From an uncultured Methylopila sp. (GTDB taxonomy: Bacteria; Pseudomonadota; Alphaproteobacteria; Rhizobiales; Methylopilaceae): a DNA stretch of 64,000 nucleotides. Under the pieces are notes generated by a model, which ran no database searches, was not told where the DNA came from, and saw only the letters and a list, made by a program, of their open reading frames with translations. The DNA lies in contig CABHPB010000066.1 of the NCBI GenBank assembly GCA_902168115.1, forward strand, positions 1 through 64,000. Direction: 5' to 3'. This document shows, one piece after another, positions 25,924-35,325 of this stretch. Positions within the stretch are counted from its first letter, which is position 1, and every line of letters starts with the position of its first letter. The translations under genes were made by a program, and so were the position numbers.

Positions 25924-26769
25924 TCACCCCATTCGCATCAGCACCAGCGCGCACACGATCACCACGGCCGCGCCCGCCCGGACCCATTGCACGGGCTCCT
26001 TCAGGATCAGCGTCGCGATCAGCGCCGCGAACAGGACGCTCGACTCCCGCACCGCGGCGACGAGCGGGATCGGCGCGACCGTCATGGCCCAGATCGCGAT
26101 CCAGTAGGCGCCGAGCGACATCGCGCCCCCGGCGAGACCCTGCAGGAGGTAGGGCCGCATCGGCGCGAGCCCCGCAGCGCCGCGCCGCCACAGCGCGAAC
26201 AGCAGCAGCGGGAACCCGTCGATCACGAACAGCGCGGAGGAATAGGCGTGCGGATCGCCCGCAGTGCGGGCGCCGATCCCGTCGACCAGCGTGTAGCCGG
26301 AGATCGTCAGGGCCGTGAGCCCGGCAAAGCCGAGCGCGCCGAGGTCGAAGCTCGCGCCCTTCCGTCGCCCGAGCAGGGAGATCAGCATGACGCCGCAGCC
26401 GAGCGCCGCGATCCCGAGGGCCTGGACGGGCGAGACGCCCTCCCCGAGCAGCGCGAGGCTCGCGAAGGCCGTGATCAGCGGCGCCCCGCCCCGGGCGATC
26501 GGGTACATCTGGCTCATGTCGGCGCGGGCGTAGGCCTGCGTCAGCGCGAGGTAGTAGCCGAGGTGCAGGACGATCGAGGCGATCAGCCACGGCCATGCCT
26601 CGAGCTTCGGGAAGCCGAAGGCGACGAGCCCCGGAACCCCGACGACGCCCGCCCCCGCCGTGACGAGGGTCATGGCGAGAAACGGCTCGATCCTGAGCTT
26701 GAGGAAGGCGTTCCAGCCGGCGTGCATGGCGGCCGCAGCCAGCACAGCAAGGAAGACGTGAAGCTCCAA
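25924..26769 (-). CDS. EamA/DMT-family membrane transporter
   Basis: 281 residues with about ten hydrophobic helices in two five-helix EamA repeats (second half from about 145, GFAGLTALTISGYTLVDG). Such proteins usually export amino acids or other metabolites. The start is a TTG one base after the flavoprotein stop codon, so it depends on translation of that gene. No later ATG would keep the first helix intact. Substrate unknown; the operon suggests a product or analogue of the flavoprotein's methylamine substrate. Confidence 0.75.
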   Translation of the reverse strand: MELHVFLAVLAAAAMHAGWNAFLKLRIEPFLAMTLVTAGAGVVGVPGLVAFGFPKLEAWPWLIASIVLHLGYYLALTQAYARADMSQMYPIARGGAPLITAFASLALLGEGVSPVQALGIAALGCGVMLISLLGRRKGASFDLGALGFAGLTALTISGYTLVDGIGARTAGDPHAYSSALFVIDGFPLLLFALWRRGAAGLAPMRPYLLQGLAGGAMSLGAYWIAIWAMTVAPIPLVAAVRESSVLFAALIATLILKEPVQWVRAGAAVVIVCALVLMRMG

Positions 26770-26770
26770 G

Positions 26771-29287
26771 TCAGCCCGCCTTTCGCAGCGGCGGAACCGC
26801 CGGGCTTTCGCCCCGAAGCTTGTCGCCCTGAGGGTCGTAGAACGCCTCGAGGCTGACGGCGACCGGCATGACCTCGCCAGCCACGTCGATGGCTATCTGG
26901 CGCGCGTCAAGCCAGCCCTGATCGATCCGCTCGCCGGCGTCGATCCATGCAAGCGCAACGATCCCGCCGAGCGCCGCGCCATAGGCCGCGGACGTCACCG
27001 TCCCGACGGGCTTGCCGTCGGCAAGGACCATTTCGCCGCCCCAGACCATCTGCGCGCCGGGCTCGGGGCCGAGCAGCGAGACGATCCGCTTCGTCCGGCC
27101 GGAAACCTGCGGCGACGCCAGCGCGCGAGCGCCGATGAAGTCCTTTCCGGCCTTGCGGACCGCGAAGCCCACGCCGGCCTCGAGCGGCGACACGTCCGGC
27201 GCGGTCTCGCGCCCCCACGCCCGAAAACCCTTTTCGAGCCGCAGCGCGTCGATCGCGTAGTAGCCGGCGTCCCTCAGGCCGTAGCGCGAGCCTGCCTCCT
27301 GGAGCGCGTCATAGACCCCGAGCGCGAACTCGGCCGGGACGAACAGCTCGTAGCCGAGTTCGCCGACATAGGAGCGCCGGGCGCAGAGCGCCGTGGCGAA
27401 GCCGATCGCGATCTCCCGGACCGCGCCCTGCGGGAAAGCCTTGTCGTCGAGCGGCTGGTCGGTGAGTTCCCCGAGCAGCGCGCGCGAGTTCGGACCCATC
27501 AGGCCGAGCACGGCGTAGGCCGAGGTGACGTCGGTGAGCGTCGCCCGCGTCTTCTCGCCGACATTGCGGCGGATCCAGTCCGCGTCACGCACGCTTTGCC
27601 CGGAGCCCGAGACGATCAGGAAGGCGTCCGCCGCAAGGCGCGCGACCGTCACTTCCGCCTCGACGCCGCCACGCTGGTTCAGCATCGCCGTGTAGACGCT
27701 GTCGCGGACGGCGAGCCTCACGTCGTTGGCGCAGAGCTCGTCGAGCGCGGCCTGCGCGTCCGGCCCCTCGAACCTGAACTTCGCGAAGGACGACAGGTCG
27801 AACAGCGCGACCGCTTCGCGCGCCGCCCGCTGCTCCGCCGTGCAGGCGTCGAGCCAGTTCGGGCGGCCAAAGCCGTAGGCGATCTCGCGGTCGTGCTCGC
27901 CGGTCGAAAAGTAGTTCGGTCGCTCCCAGCCCATCTTCGAGCCGAAGACGGCGCCCTTCGCGGCGAGCCGATCATGCAGGGGCGAGCGGCGGAAGGGCCG
28001 CGCGGTCGCGAGCTCCCGGTTCGGCCAGGGCATCGCGTAGTGCAGCCCGAGCGTCTCCTTCACCCGCTCCTTCAGCCACCCCGGATTGGCGTTGAAGGCT
28101 GCGAAGCGGCGGATGTCGACCGGCCAGAGGTCCTCCGTCGGCGCGCCCTCGACCATCCATTCGGCGAGCGCGCGGCCCGCGCCGCCGGCCGAGGCGATGC
28201 CTGCGGAATTGAAGCCCGCCCCGACGAACAGCCCGCGCACCTCCGGGGTCTCGCCGAGCAGGAAGTTGTTGTCGGGCGTGAAGCTCTCCGGGCCGTTCAC
28301 GGTCGTCCTGATCTGCGCGGTCTGCAGCGCCGGCACGCGCACCAGAGCGTTCTCCATCAGGATCTCGAACTGCTCGTGATCGTCGGGCAGCAGCTGGAAC
28401 TCGAAATCGTCCGGGATGCCGCCCATGCCCCAGGGCTTGGCGTCCGGCTCGAAGCCGCCCATCACCAGGCCACCGACCTCCTCCTTGAAATAGATGTAGC
28501 CGTCGGGGTCGCGCATGACCGGCAGATCCGGGCGGACGCCGTCGATCTTCTCGGTGACGAGATAGAAGTGCTCGGCCGAATGCAGCGGGATCGAGACGCC
28601 GCACATCTTGCCGAACTGGCGCGACCACTGCCCGGCGCAAATGGCCACGGTCTCGCAGGCAATCGCGCCGCGAGAGGTGGCGATCGCGCGGATGCGGCCC
28701 TCGGTGATCGTGACGCCCGTCACCCGCGTCTTCTCGAAGATCTTCGCGCCGCCCATCCGCGCGCCGCGGGCGAGCGCCTGCGTGACGTCGGTCGGGTTCG
28801 CCTTGCCGTCGCCGGGAAGCCAGACGCCGCCGAGGAGGTCGTCGGTCCGCATCAACGGCCATTTCTCGCCGGCCTCGGCCGCCGACAGCTCCTCGATCTC
28901 GACGCCCTGCGCGCGGGCGGAGGAGATCGTGCGGCGCAGATAGGTCATGCGTTCCTGCGTGCGCGCCACGGTGAGCGAGCCGCATTGCTTCCATCCGGTC
29001 GCAAGCCCCGTCTCGGCCTCGAGCCGGGCGTAGAGCTCAGTCGAATAGCGGATCAGGCGGGTCATGCTCGCCTGCGAGCGCAGCTGGCCGACGAGCCCGG
29101 CCGCATGCCAGGTGGTGCCGCTGGAAAGCCGGCCCTGCTCCAGCACGACCACGTCGCGCCAGCCGAGCTTCGTCAGGTGATAGGCCAGCGAGCATCCTAC
29201 GATGCCGCCGCCGATGATGACGGCGCGCGCCTGGGTCGGGAACGGCGTCGCCTGTGCGAGCGACTGGGCGGCTGCGGGATTGGACAT
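26771..29287 (-). CDS. FAD-dependent dimethylglycine/sarcosine dehydrogenase-like protein with GcvT domain
   Basis: 838 residues. The N-terminal DAO-type FAD domain has the dinucleotide motif IGGGIVGCSLAYHL (about 24-37) and a GTTWHAAGLVGQLRSQ segment near 58, where this family attaches FAD covalently through the His. The FAO_M linker is at about 390-440. A folate-binding aminomethyltransferase (GcvT) region runs from about 450 to 810, including GELGYELFVP and AIDALRLEKGFRAWG. Members demethylate dimethylglycine, sarcosine or related N-methyl compounds and pass the one-carbon unit to tetrahydrofolate. It sits between a DeoR regulator and an EamA exporter on one strand. The natural substrate is not determined. 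Confidence 0.85.
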   Translation of the reverse strand: MSNPAAAQSLAQATPFPTQARAVIIGGGIVGCSLAYHLTKLGWRDVVVLEQGRLSSGTTWHAAGLVGQLRSQASMTRLIRYSTELYARLEAETGLATGWKQCGSLTVARTQERMTYLRRTISSARAQGVEIEELSAAEAGEKWPLMRTDDLLGGVWLPGDGKANPTDVTQALARGARMGGAKIFEKTRVTGVTITEGRIRAIATSRGAIACETVAICAGQWSRQFGKMCGVSIPLHSAEHFYLVTEKIDGVRPDLPVMRDPDGYIYFKEEVGGLVMGGFEPDAKPWGMGGIPDDFEFQLLPDDHEQFEILMENALVRVPALQTAQIRTTVNGPESFTPDNNFLLGETPEVRGLFVGAGFNSAGIASAGGAGRALAEWMVEGAPTEDLWPVDIRRFAAFNANPGWLKERVKETLGLHYAMPWPNRELATARPFRRSPLHDRLAAKGAVFGSKMGWERPNYFSTGEHDREIAYGFGRPNWLDACTAEQRAAREAVALFDLSSFAKFRFEGPDAQAALDELCANDVRLAVRDSVYTAMLNQRGGVEAEVTVARLAADAFLIVSGSGQSVRDADWIRRNVGEKTRATLTDVTSAYAVLGLMGPNSRALLGELTDQPLDDKAFPQGAVREIAIGFATALCARRSYVGELGYELFVPAEFALGVYDALQEAGSRYGLRDAGYYAIDALRLEKGFRAWGRETAPDVSPLEAGVGFAVRKAGKDFIGARALASPQVSGRTKRIVSLLGPEPGAQMVWGGEMVLADGKPVGTVTSAAYGAALGGIVALAWIDAGERIDQGWLDARQIAIDVAGEVMPVAVSLEAFYDPQGDKLRGESPAVPPLRKAG

Positions 29288-29363
29288 GTCTGCCTCCGGC
29301 GTCTGACCGGGACGCTAGCCGCAACGCGCCTCGCGTTCAATCATAAAGTCACAAAAAACCACA

Positions 29364-30140
29364 TTACCTATCCGGCGCGACGATGCAGGTCACGCCCCTC
29401 GCCTTCAGCGCCGCCTTCAGTCGCGCGGGCGGCGCGACGTCGACAATCAGCCCCGCGAGAGGCTGCGTCGGCGCGATGCGGGCGGCGCCCGCGCGTCCGA
29501 ACTTGGAATGGTCGGCGACGAGAAAGCCTTGCCGGGCGCTGTCGAGCATCACGGAGCGCGTCTCGGCGGCGACACGCGAGAACACGGTGACATCGCCTTC
29601 CGGCGTCAGCCCGCCGATGCCGACGAAAGCGAGGTCGATGCGGTAGCGCGGCAGCGCCGAGATCACGTCGAGGCCGACCGTCGCTCCGTCGTCCGGATCG
29701 ACCTCCCCGCCGAGGACGACGACCTTGAGGCCGGCGCGCACGAGCAGCAGCGCGTCCGCCAGCGACGTCAGGATGACGGTCGCGTCCTTCGGCGGCCGAG
29801 CGGCGAGCGCGACGGCGATCTCATGGGTGGTCGCGCCAGAATCGAGCAGCGCGACCATACCGGGCTCGACCATCGCGGCCGCGGCCCGGCCGATCGCGGC
29901 CTTTCCCGCGGCGTTCTCCTTCGCGCGCTCGGCGAAGGGCGGATCGCCGGCCTCGCGCCTGAGCGCGCCGCCATGGACGACGTCGAGCCGCCCCTGCGCC
30001 GCAAGCGCCTTCAGGTCGCGCCGGATGGTCTCGCGCGAGACGCCGAACCGTTCGGCGAGCTCCTCGACGCTCACGCTCTTGGCGGCCTCGACGCTCTCGG
30101 CGATCTCGTGCAGGCGCCTGGCGGCGATCGGGCGGGGCAT
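29364..30140 (-). CDS. DeoR/GlpR-family transcriptional regulator
   Basis: 258 residues. A DeoR helix-turn-helix spans about 18-50 (VEELAERFGVSRETIRRDLK). The sugar-phosphate-sensing domain contains VHGGALRREAG and LLDSGATTHEIA. The ATG at 30140 is chosen; the frame continues nine codons upstream to another possible start without added domain content. It precedes the FAD-dependent dehydrogenase by 76 bp, whose A/T-rich leader (29340-29372) is a likely binding region. DeoR proteins usually sense phosphorylated intermediates, so the effector here is not obvious. Confidence 0.82.
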   Translation of the reverse strand: MPRPIAARRLHEIAESVEAAKSVSVEELAERFGVSRETIRRDLKALAAQGRLDVVHGGALRREAGDPPFAERAKENAAGKAAIGRAAAAMVEPGMVALLDSGATTHEIAVALAARPPKDATVILTSLADALLLVRAGLKVVVLGGEVDPDDGATVGLDVISALPRYRIDLAFVGIGGLTPEGDVTVFSRVAAETRSVMLDSARQGFLVADHSKFGRAGAARIAPTQPLAGLIVDVAPPARLKAALKARGVTCIVAPDR

Positions 30141-30228
30141 CGGACTGCGACTCTGCGGCGGGCGCACAGTTTGCGAAGCCGCCGGGCGGGTGGCAAGAAC
30201 GCAGCCCCTTGCCGGAGGCTTGGAACCG

Positions 30229-30729
30229 TTGGACAGCGCCCTGCCCTATCGCCCGAATGTCGGCGTCGCGCTGTTCAATCGCGCGGGGCTCGTCCTCATC
30301 GCACGCCGCATCGAGGATGACGGGCCGGAGGTGATCGGCCCGGGCTACGAGTGGCAGATGCCGCAGGGCGGGGTCGACGCTGGCGAAGACCTCGAAGCCG
30401 CCGCGCGGCGCGAGCTTCATGAGGAGACGGCCGTCCGGAGCGTCGAAATTCTGGGCGCGACGGAAGGCTGGCTGACCTACGACTTCCCGCCCTATTCCGG
30501 CCCGCCGCACAAGCTCGCCGCGTTCCGCGGCCAGCGCCAGCGCTGGTACGCGATGCGCTTCGTCGGCGACGAGAGCGAGATCGACGTCACGCGCTCGGTC
30601 GAGGGCGTCCCGGTCGAGTTCTCGGAGTGGCGCTGGGCGCGCCTCAGCGAGGCGGCGGACCTCGTCGTGCCGTTCAAGCGCGCGATCTACGACGAGCTCA
30701 TCCGCGCTTTCGCCCGTTTCGCGGCCTGA
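30229..30729 (+). CDS. rppH: RNA pyrophosphohydrolase (Nudix)
   Basis: 166 residues. Removes pyrophosphate from the 5' end of mRNA and so triggers decay; related to IalA/NudH. The complete Nudix box GGVDAGEDLEAAARREL plus HEETAV lies at about 46-68, preceded by EWQMPQGG, the RppH signature. The TTG at 30229 is preferred because GGAGG lies ten bases before it. TTG 30220 (too close to that site) and GTG 30190 are in the same frame and cannot be excluded. Divergent from the DeoR gene; not obviously related to its neighbours. Confidence 0.85.
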   Translation: MDSALPYRPNVGVALFNRAGLVLIARRIEDDGPEVIGPGYEWQMPQGGVDAGEDLEAAARRELHEETAVRSVEILGATEGWLTYDFPPYSGPPHKLAAFRGQRQRWYAMRFVGDESEIDVTRSVEGVPVEFSEWRWARLSEAADLVVPFKRAIYDELIRAFARFAA

Positions 30730-30764
30730 GGCCGGCGGCGAGCGCCGGCCTCAGGCCTCACCGA

Positions 30765-31214
30765 TCAATAGCGCTTGTAGCTCAGGAACTTGCCGGACAT
30801 CTGCAGCTTGACCCGGTCGCCCTTCTGGTCGGGCTGGCGCTCCATCGTCATATCGAAGTCGATCGCCGACATGATGCCGTCGCCGAACTCCTCGTTGATG
30901 AGCTCCTTCCAGGTCGTGCCGTAGACCATCACCAGCTCGTAGAAGCGGTAGATGACGGGGTCGGTCGGCGGGATCTCGGTCAGCGAGCCGCGATACGGAA
31001 TCTCGGTCAGCAGGATCTCGGCTTCCTCGGGCAGGTCGAGCAGTTCGGCGGCCTTCTTCGCCTCGTTGGGCTCGAGCCGCATCTGCCCGAGCAAAGCGGC
31101 GGTGATCACGATCTGGGAGGTCGAGACCGAGACCTTCTCGTGGATCTCCTTCCAGGTCAGGCCCTTCATGCGCTTTGCGGACAGCACGAGTTCGGTCACT
31201 TCGGCGCGGATCAT
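30765..31214 (-). CDS. cynS: Cyanate hydratase (cyanase)
   Basis: 149 residues, the usual length. Converts cyanate and bicarbonate to ammonia and carbon dioxide as a decamer. The catalytic triad is conserved: Arg90 and Glu93 in VIYRFYELVMVYG and Ser116 in GDGIMSAIDF. The N-terminal helix-turn-helix-like domain (about 1-75) is typical. It stands alone; cynR, cynT and a cyanate ABC transporter are not next to it. It provides cyanate detoxification or nitrogen supply. Confidence 0.96.
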   Translation of the reverse strand: MIRAEVTELVLSAKRMKGLTWKEIHEKVSVSTSQIVITAALLGQMRLEPNEAKKAAELLDLPEEAEILLTEIPYRGSLTEIPPTDPVIYRFYELVMVYGTTWKELINEEFGDGIMSAIDFDMTMERQPDQKGDRVKLQMSGKFLSYKRY

Positions 31215-31485
31215 GGCGCGGATCTCCTTGGTGCAGTTGGGGATGCTTCAGGCGGGCGCATCTCCCCGCCGTGGACCGGCGCCGGCGTTCGCTCACGGCC
31301 TGCGGCCGCATTTTTGAAGGATGTCATCGCGGGTCTCCGGCGTTGGTCGCCGGCTTGAATGCGAGCCCCGTGCCAGATCGCGGACAGTGCGGCTTCGCTA
31401 ACACGGGCCGCTATACGCAACGCCCCCGGGCTAGCCGGAGGCGAGGGTTCAGGTCGGACGGCGCCGTTTCGTTGGCGACAGATCC

Positions 31486-33039
31486 TTACTCGGGCACGCC
31501 CTCGTAGATCATGCGGCCGATCGAGTCGTACTTCGCCGGGTTGGTTCGCTTGAGCGCGATGGCGCCGACGACGCCGATCGCAAGGATCGCCAGCACGAGG
31601 CCTGGGATCCACTTGGCGAAGGCGTAGCCGGCGCTCAGGAAGTCGAGGTTCGCGACGAGCATGGCGATCACCGCGATCTGCGCCACGAAGGCGACGATCG
31701 GGGCGACCAGCGTCTCGAACCAGTGATGCTCCTCCGGGTGCTCGCGGCGGAAGTAGGCGATGATGGCGAGCGAGACGACCGCCTGCGCGACGAGGATCAG
31801 CGTGGTGCCGAACAGCGCCATCAGGCCGTAGAGGCCGGCGAAGGCCTGGTTCGGGTCGTCCTTGCCGAGCGTCGCGGCGAAGACGAGCACCACCACGGCG
31901 GCAATCCCCGTCTGCACGAAGGAGGCGACGTAGGGCGCCTTGTGCTTGGGGTGCGTCTTGCCGATGGCCGCCGGCAGGATTCGCTCCCGGCCGAGCGAAT
32001 AGAGGTAGCGCGCCGCGGTGTTGTGGAACGCCATGCCGCAGGCGAAGGAGCTCGTCAGGATAAGGTAGCTCATCACGTCGTTCAGCCAGTCGCCGACGAA
32101 GATCGAGGCGGGCTTCAGAAAGAAATTGGAGGCGTCGGTCTGGCCCGCTGTGATCGCCTCGGCGACGGAGGGATAGGCCGACAGCGCCGCCCAGCTCGTA
32201 AGGATGTAGAAGATGCCGAGCGAGATCACCGAGATGTACAGCGACATCGGGATGATCTTCTTCGGGTTCTTGGACTCCTCGGCATAGTTCGGCGCCATCT
32301 CGAAGCCGACCCAGCTCCAGAAGGCGAAGAACAGGCCAATCGAGGCGACGCCCGCGGTCATGGTCGGGCTCGGCGCGTCAAATCCCTTGAAGGCAGCGAA
32401 GGGATTGAGCGCAGCGACGTCGATATGGGCGCCGGAGCCTGCGTGGCTGAACACGCCGATGTCGAAGATCGCGAGCGACACGACCTCGCCGACGAGCGCG
32501 ACGCCGAGGATCGCGGCGGACAGCTTGACGTCGAAGTAACAGAGCGCCGTGACCCCCGCGAGCATGACGAGCGCAAGGTACGGCCAGGCGATCGTGATCC
32601 CCCAGGTCGAGAGCTTGGCGGCGGCGAAATAGGCGAAGCCGCCGGCGAGCGAGGCCTCGAACACCGAGTAGGCGACGATCGAGCCGAGCGCCATCGCCAT
32701 GCCGAGCTCGCGGCCGAGCCCGTGGCTGATGAAGGAGTAGAAGCCGCCGACCGCCGACACCTTGCGGGCCATGGCGGCGTAGCCGACGGAGAAGATCGTC
32801 AGCACGACGGTCGCGAACAGGAAGGCGGCCGGCGCGCCGATCCCGGTTCCGTTGCCGACCACGATCGGCACGTTGCCGAGCATGGCGGTGATCGGGGCGG
32901 CGCCCGTCACCGTCAGCAGCAGCACGCCGGTGAGGCCGATCGCCCCGCCATGCAGCTTGTCGACGTCCTGCCGGCTCGCGACGTCCATGCCTGAACTGGC
33001 GGCCGCCACTGAGGTCGGCGCGGCGTCTATGCTCGACAT
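31486..33039 (-). CDS. APC-superfamily amino acid/amine permease
   Basis: 517 residues with about twelve membrane helices. The APC fold begins with GLTGVLLLTVTGAAPITAMLG (about 36-56), where helix 1 is broken by Gly/Ala-rich residues. Further features are FYSFISHGLGRELG in helix 3 and WVGFEMAPNYAEESKNPKK near helix 6, characteristic of AAT/YjeH-type permeases. The C-terminal part includes a cytoplasmic loop and two final helices. The gene is divergent from an SDR and lies in the same neighbourhood as a kinase/phospho-lyase pair. Uptake of an amino alcohol or amine for that pathway is a reasonable inference; the substrate is not shown. Confidence 0.82.
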   Translation of the reverse strand: MSSIDAAPTSVAAASSGMDVASRQDVDKLHGGAIGLTGVLLLTVTGAAPITAMLGNVPIVVGNGTGIGAPAAFLFATVVLTIFSVGYAAMARKVSAVGGFYSFISHGLGRELGMAMALGSIVAYSVFEASLAGGFAYFAAAKLSTWGITIAWPYLALVMLAGVTALCYFDVKLSAAILGVALVGEVVSLAIFDIGVFSHAGSGAHIDVAALNPFAAFKGFDAPSPTMTAGVASIGLFFAFWSWVGFEMAPNYAEESKNPKKIIPMSLYISVISLGIFYILTSWAALSAYPSVAEAITAGQTDASNFFLKPASIFVGDWLNDVMSYLILTSSFACGMAFHNTAARYLYSLGRERILPAAIGKTHPKHKAPYVASFVQTGIAAVVVLVFAATLGKDDPNQAFAGLYGLMALFGTTLILVAQAVVSLAIIAYFRREHPEEHHWFETLVAPIVAFVAQIAVIAMLVANLDFLSAGYAFAKWIPGLVLAILAIGVVGAIALKRTNPAKYDSIGRMIYEGVPE

Positions 33040-33063
33040 ATCGAATTCCCCTCGGCTGCGGTT

Positions 33064-33088
33064 ACGAATTCGTGATCAAGCAGTGATC
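33064..33088. promoter_or_regulatory. Palindrome and direct repeat in the permease/SDR divergent promoter
   Basis: ACGAATTCGT (33064-33073) is a perfect palindrome 25 bp upstream of the permease start. It is followed by two GTGATC copies 11 bp apart (33072-33077 and 33083-33088). Spacing of one helical turn suggests cooperative regulator binding. The regulator is unidentified. Confidence 0.35.
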
Positions 33089-33231
33089 GTGCCGAAGACG
33101 TTGGCGGTCGGCAACATCGATGAGTGGCAAGTCGGGCATAAATTACAGTCAATTCGGCAGCTGCTGTGGGGTTTACAACGCACAAAGACTGGGCAAGCTT
33201 CTCGCTTCATCACGCCGAGCAAGAGGGTCCG

Positions 33232-34002
33232 ATGTCCGACCGCGTCCGTTCCGCCATCGTCACCGGCGGCTCCAAGGGCATCGGCAAGGGGATCGCGCGC
33301 GGCTTCGCGAGCGCGGGCTACCGGGTGCTGGTGGTGTCGCGGAACGCGGACGAAGCGGAGGCGGTCGCGGCCGAAATCGGCGGCGGCGCAAGCGGCTTCG
33401 CGGCCGACGTCGCGACCTCGGACGGCGCGCGCGCAATGGCCGAGGCCGCCGTCGAGCGCTTCGGCGGGATCGACGCGCTCTGCGCCAACGCCGGCATCTT
33501 TCCTGCGGCGAAGTTGGGCGAGATGACCGAGGCCGACTTCGACCACGTGATCGGCGTCAACCTGAAGGGGACGTTCCTGTCGGTCTCGGCCGTGCTGCCG
33601 GCGATGAAGTCGCGGCGCACCGGCCGGATCGTTCTAACCTCGTCGATCACCGGCCCGATCACCGGCTATCCCGGCTGGTCGCACTACGGCGCCAGCAAGG
33701 CCGGACAGCTGGGCTTCATGCGAACCGCCGCGATCGAGCTCGCGCCGTTCGGGATCACGATGAACGCCGTGATGCCCGGCAACATCATGACCGAGGGCCT
33801 CGACGGGCTCGGCCAGGACTATCTCGACAAGATGGCGGCCTCGATCCCGATGAAGCGGCTCGGATCGGTCGACGACATCGCCGCGGCGGCGCTGTTCTTC
33901 GCAAGCGAGGCCGCCGGCTACGTCACGGGGCAGACCATCGTGGTCGACGGCGGGCAGGTGCTCCCCGAGAGCCTCGGCGCGCTGGAGGCGATGGAGGGCT
34001 GA
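33232..34002 (+). CDS. Short-chain dehydrogenase/reductase
   Basis: 256 residues, classical SDR. Cofactor motif TGGSKGIG (11-18), NAG in CANAGIF (86-88), and the catalytic residues Ser138, Tyr152 and Lys156 in TSSITG and HYGASKAG. The C-terminus ends [16 protein letters not shown], as in many SDRs acting on hydroxy acids or sugar alcohols. The frame is open for 22 codons upstream, but the ATG at 33232 with AAGAGGG just before it gives the usual SDR beginning. It is divergent from the APC permease and convergent with the phospho-lyase. It may reduce or oxidise the aldehyde/ketone product of that enzyme. Confidence 0.87.
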   Translation: MSDRVRSAIVTGGSKGIGKGIARGFASAGYRVLVVSRNADEAEAVAAEIGGGASGFAADVATSDGARAMAEAAVERFGGIDALCANAGIFPAAKLGEMTEADFDHVIGVNLKGTFLSVSAVLPAMKSRRTGRIVLTSSITGPITGYPGWSHYGASKAGQLGFMRTAAIELAPFGITMNAVMPGNIMTEGLDGLGQDYLDKMAASIPMKRLGSVDDIAAAALFFASEAAGYVTGQTIVVDGGQVLPESLGALEAMEG

Positions 34003-34008
34003 GGCGGC

Positions 34009-35325
34009 TCAGCCTGCGCGCAGGCAGGCGTCGAGCGCTTCGATCAGCATGTCGGCGTGGGGCCGCTCCAGCACCAGCGGAGGGCGGATCTTCAACACGT
34101 TGCCGAAACCGCCCGCCGCGCCGATCAGGATGTCGCGTTCGCGCAGTCCGTTGATCAGGCCGCTCGCAGCCTGCGCGTCCGGCGCGCCGTCCGGCCCGAG
34201 AACGTCGACGCCGATGTAAAGCCCAGCGCCCCGCACCTCGCCGATCGCCGCGTGCGATCCGGCGAGTTCGCGAAGCGCTTCGCGCAGATAGCCGCCGACG
34301 CTCGCGGCGTTTGCGACGAGGCCGCGCTGCTCGATCTCGTCGAGCACGGCGAGCGCCGCTGCGCTGGACACCGGATTGCCGCCGAAGGTGTTGAAGTAGC
34401 CGACGCTCTCGGCGAAGCCCTTCAGCAGATCCTCGCGCGCGACGACCCCGCCGATCGGAATGCCGTTGCCCATCGGCTTGCCGAGGGTGACGACGTCCGG
34501 CAGCAGGCCGTAGCGTTGGAAGCCCCACATCCCGGCGCCTGTCCTGCCGAAGCCGGGCTGCACTTCGTCCGCGATGAACAGGGCGCCCGACGCTCGCGTC
34601 AGATCGGCGGCCTCCTTCAGGAAGCCGGGCGGATCGGCGGCGACCCCATCGCTCGAGAAGATCGTGTCGACCAGCAGCCCGGCGAAGCCGTGCCCGCTCT
34701 CCTCGAGGCTGGCGGCCGCGGCTCGCACGTCCGCCGCGAAACGCTTGCCGACGTCGCCTCCCCCGATCGGCGCCGGCACCGCCCGCACATGCGGCGCGAG
34801 CGCTTTGCCGGGCCGCGACGAGGGCGACACTTTCGAGACCGCCGAGGTGTTGCCGTGATAGGCCGCCTCGGTGACCACGAAGCCGGACTTGCCGGTCGCG
34901 ATCGCGGCGAGCCGCAGGGCGACGTCGTTCGCCTCGCTGCCGGTGCAGGTGAAGGCGACCCGGTCGAGCGGCGCCGGGAAGGTCGCGAGCAGCCGGTCGG
35001 CATAGGCGTGGACGACGTCGAACAGGTAGCGCGTGTGGACGTTCAGCGTCGCGACCTGGTCGGCGACCGCCCGCGCGACGCGCGGGTTGCAGTGCCCGAC
35101 CGAGGGGACGTTGTTGTAGAGATCGAGGAAGCGCCCGCCGTCGGCCGTATGCAGCCAGACACCTTCCGCCGAGACGACGTGCAGCGGCTTCTCGTAGAAC
35201 AGCACCGAGGTCGGGCCGATGGTCCGCCTGCGACGCTCGACCTCGGCCGCGGTCTCGGCCGCGAGGTCGCCGGCGCGCGAGGCCTCGAAGGCGTTCAGCG
35301 CGAGGATCTTGCGGCTCGCCGTCAT
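34009..35325 (-). CDS. Aminotransferase-fold PLP phospho-lyase (ethanolamine-phosphate/phosphohydroxylysine type)
   Basis: 438 residues. A class III aminotransferase-fold protein: TCTGSEANDVAL (about 126-137), Asp253 in IADEVQPGFGRTG, and PLP Lys283 in PDVVTLGKPMGNG. The GKPMGNG version of the PLP loop is the one found in human ETNPPL/PHYKPL, which eliminate phosphate and ammonia from phosphorylated amino alcohols instead of transaminating. The gene overlaps a sugar/amine-kinase gene of the aminoglycoside phosphotransferase fold by 4 bp (ATGA), so kinase and lyase would act in sequence. The frame extends far upstream, but 35325 is the coupled start. An ordinary omega-transaminase is the alternative. 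Confidence 0.75.
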   Translation of the reverse strand: MTASRKILALNAFEASRAGDLAAETAAEVERRRRTIGPTSVLFYEKPLHVVSAEGVWLHTADGGRFLDLYNNVPSVGHCNPRVARAVADQVATLNVHTRYLFDVVHAYADRLLATFPAPLDRVAFTCTGSEANDVALRLAAIATGKSGFVVTEAAYHGNTSAVSKVSPSSRPGKALAPHVRAVPAPIGGGDVGKRFAADVRAAAASLEESGHGFAGLLVDTIFSSDGVAADPPGFLKEAADLTRASGALFIADEVQPGFGRTGAGMWGFQRYGLLPDVVTLGKPMGNGIPIGGVVAREDLLKGFAESVGYFNTFGGNPVSSAAALAVLDEIEQRGLVANAASVGGYLREALRELAGSHAAIGEVRGAGLYIGVDVLGPDGAPDAQAASGLINGLRERDILIGAAGGFGNVLKIRPPLVLERPHADMLIEALDACLRAG

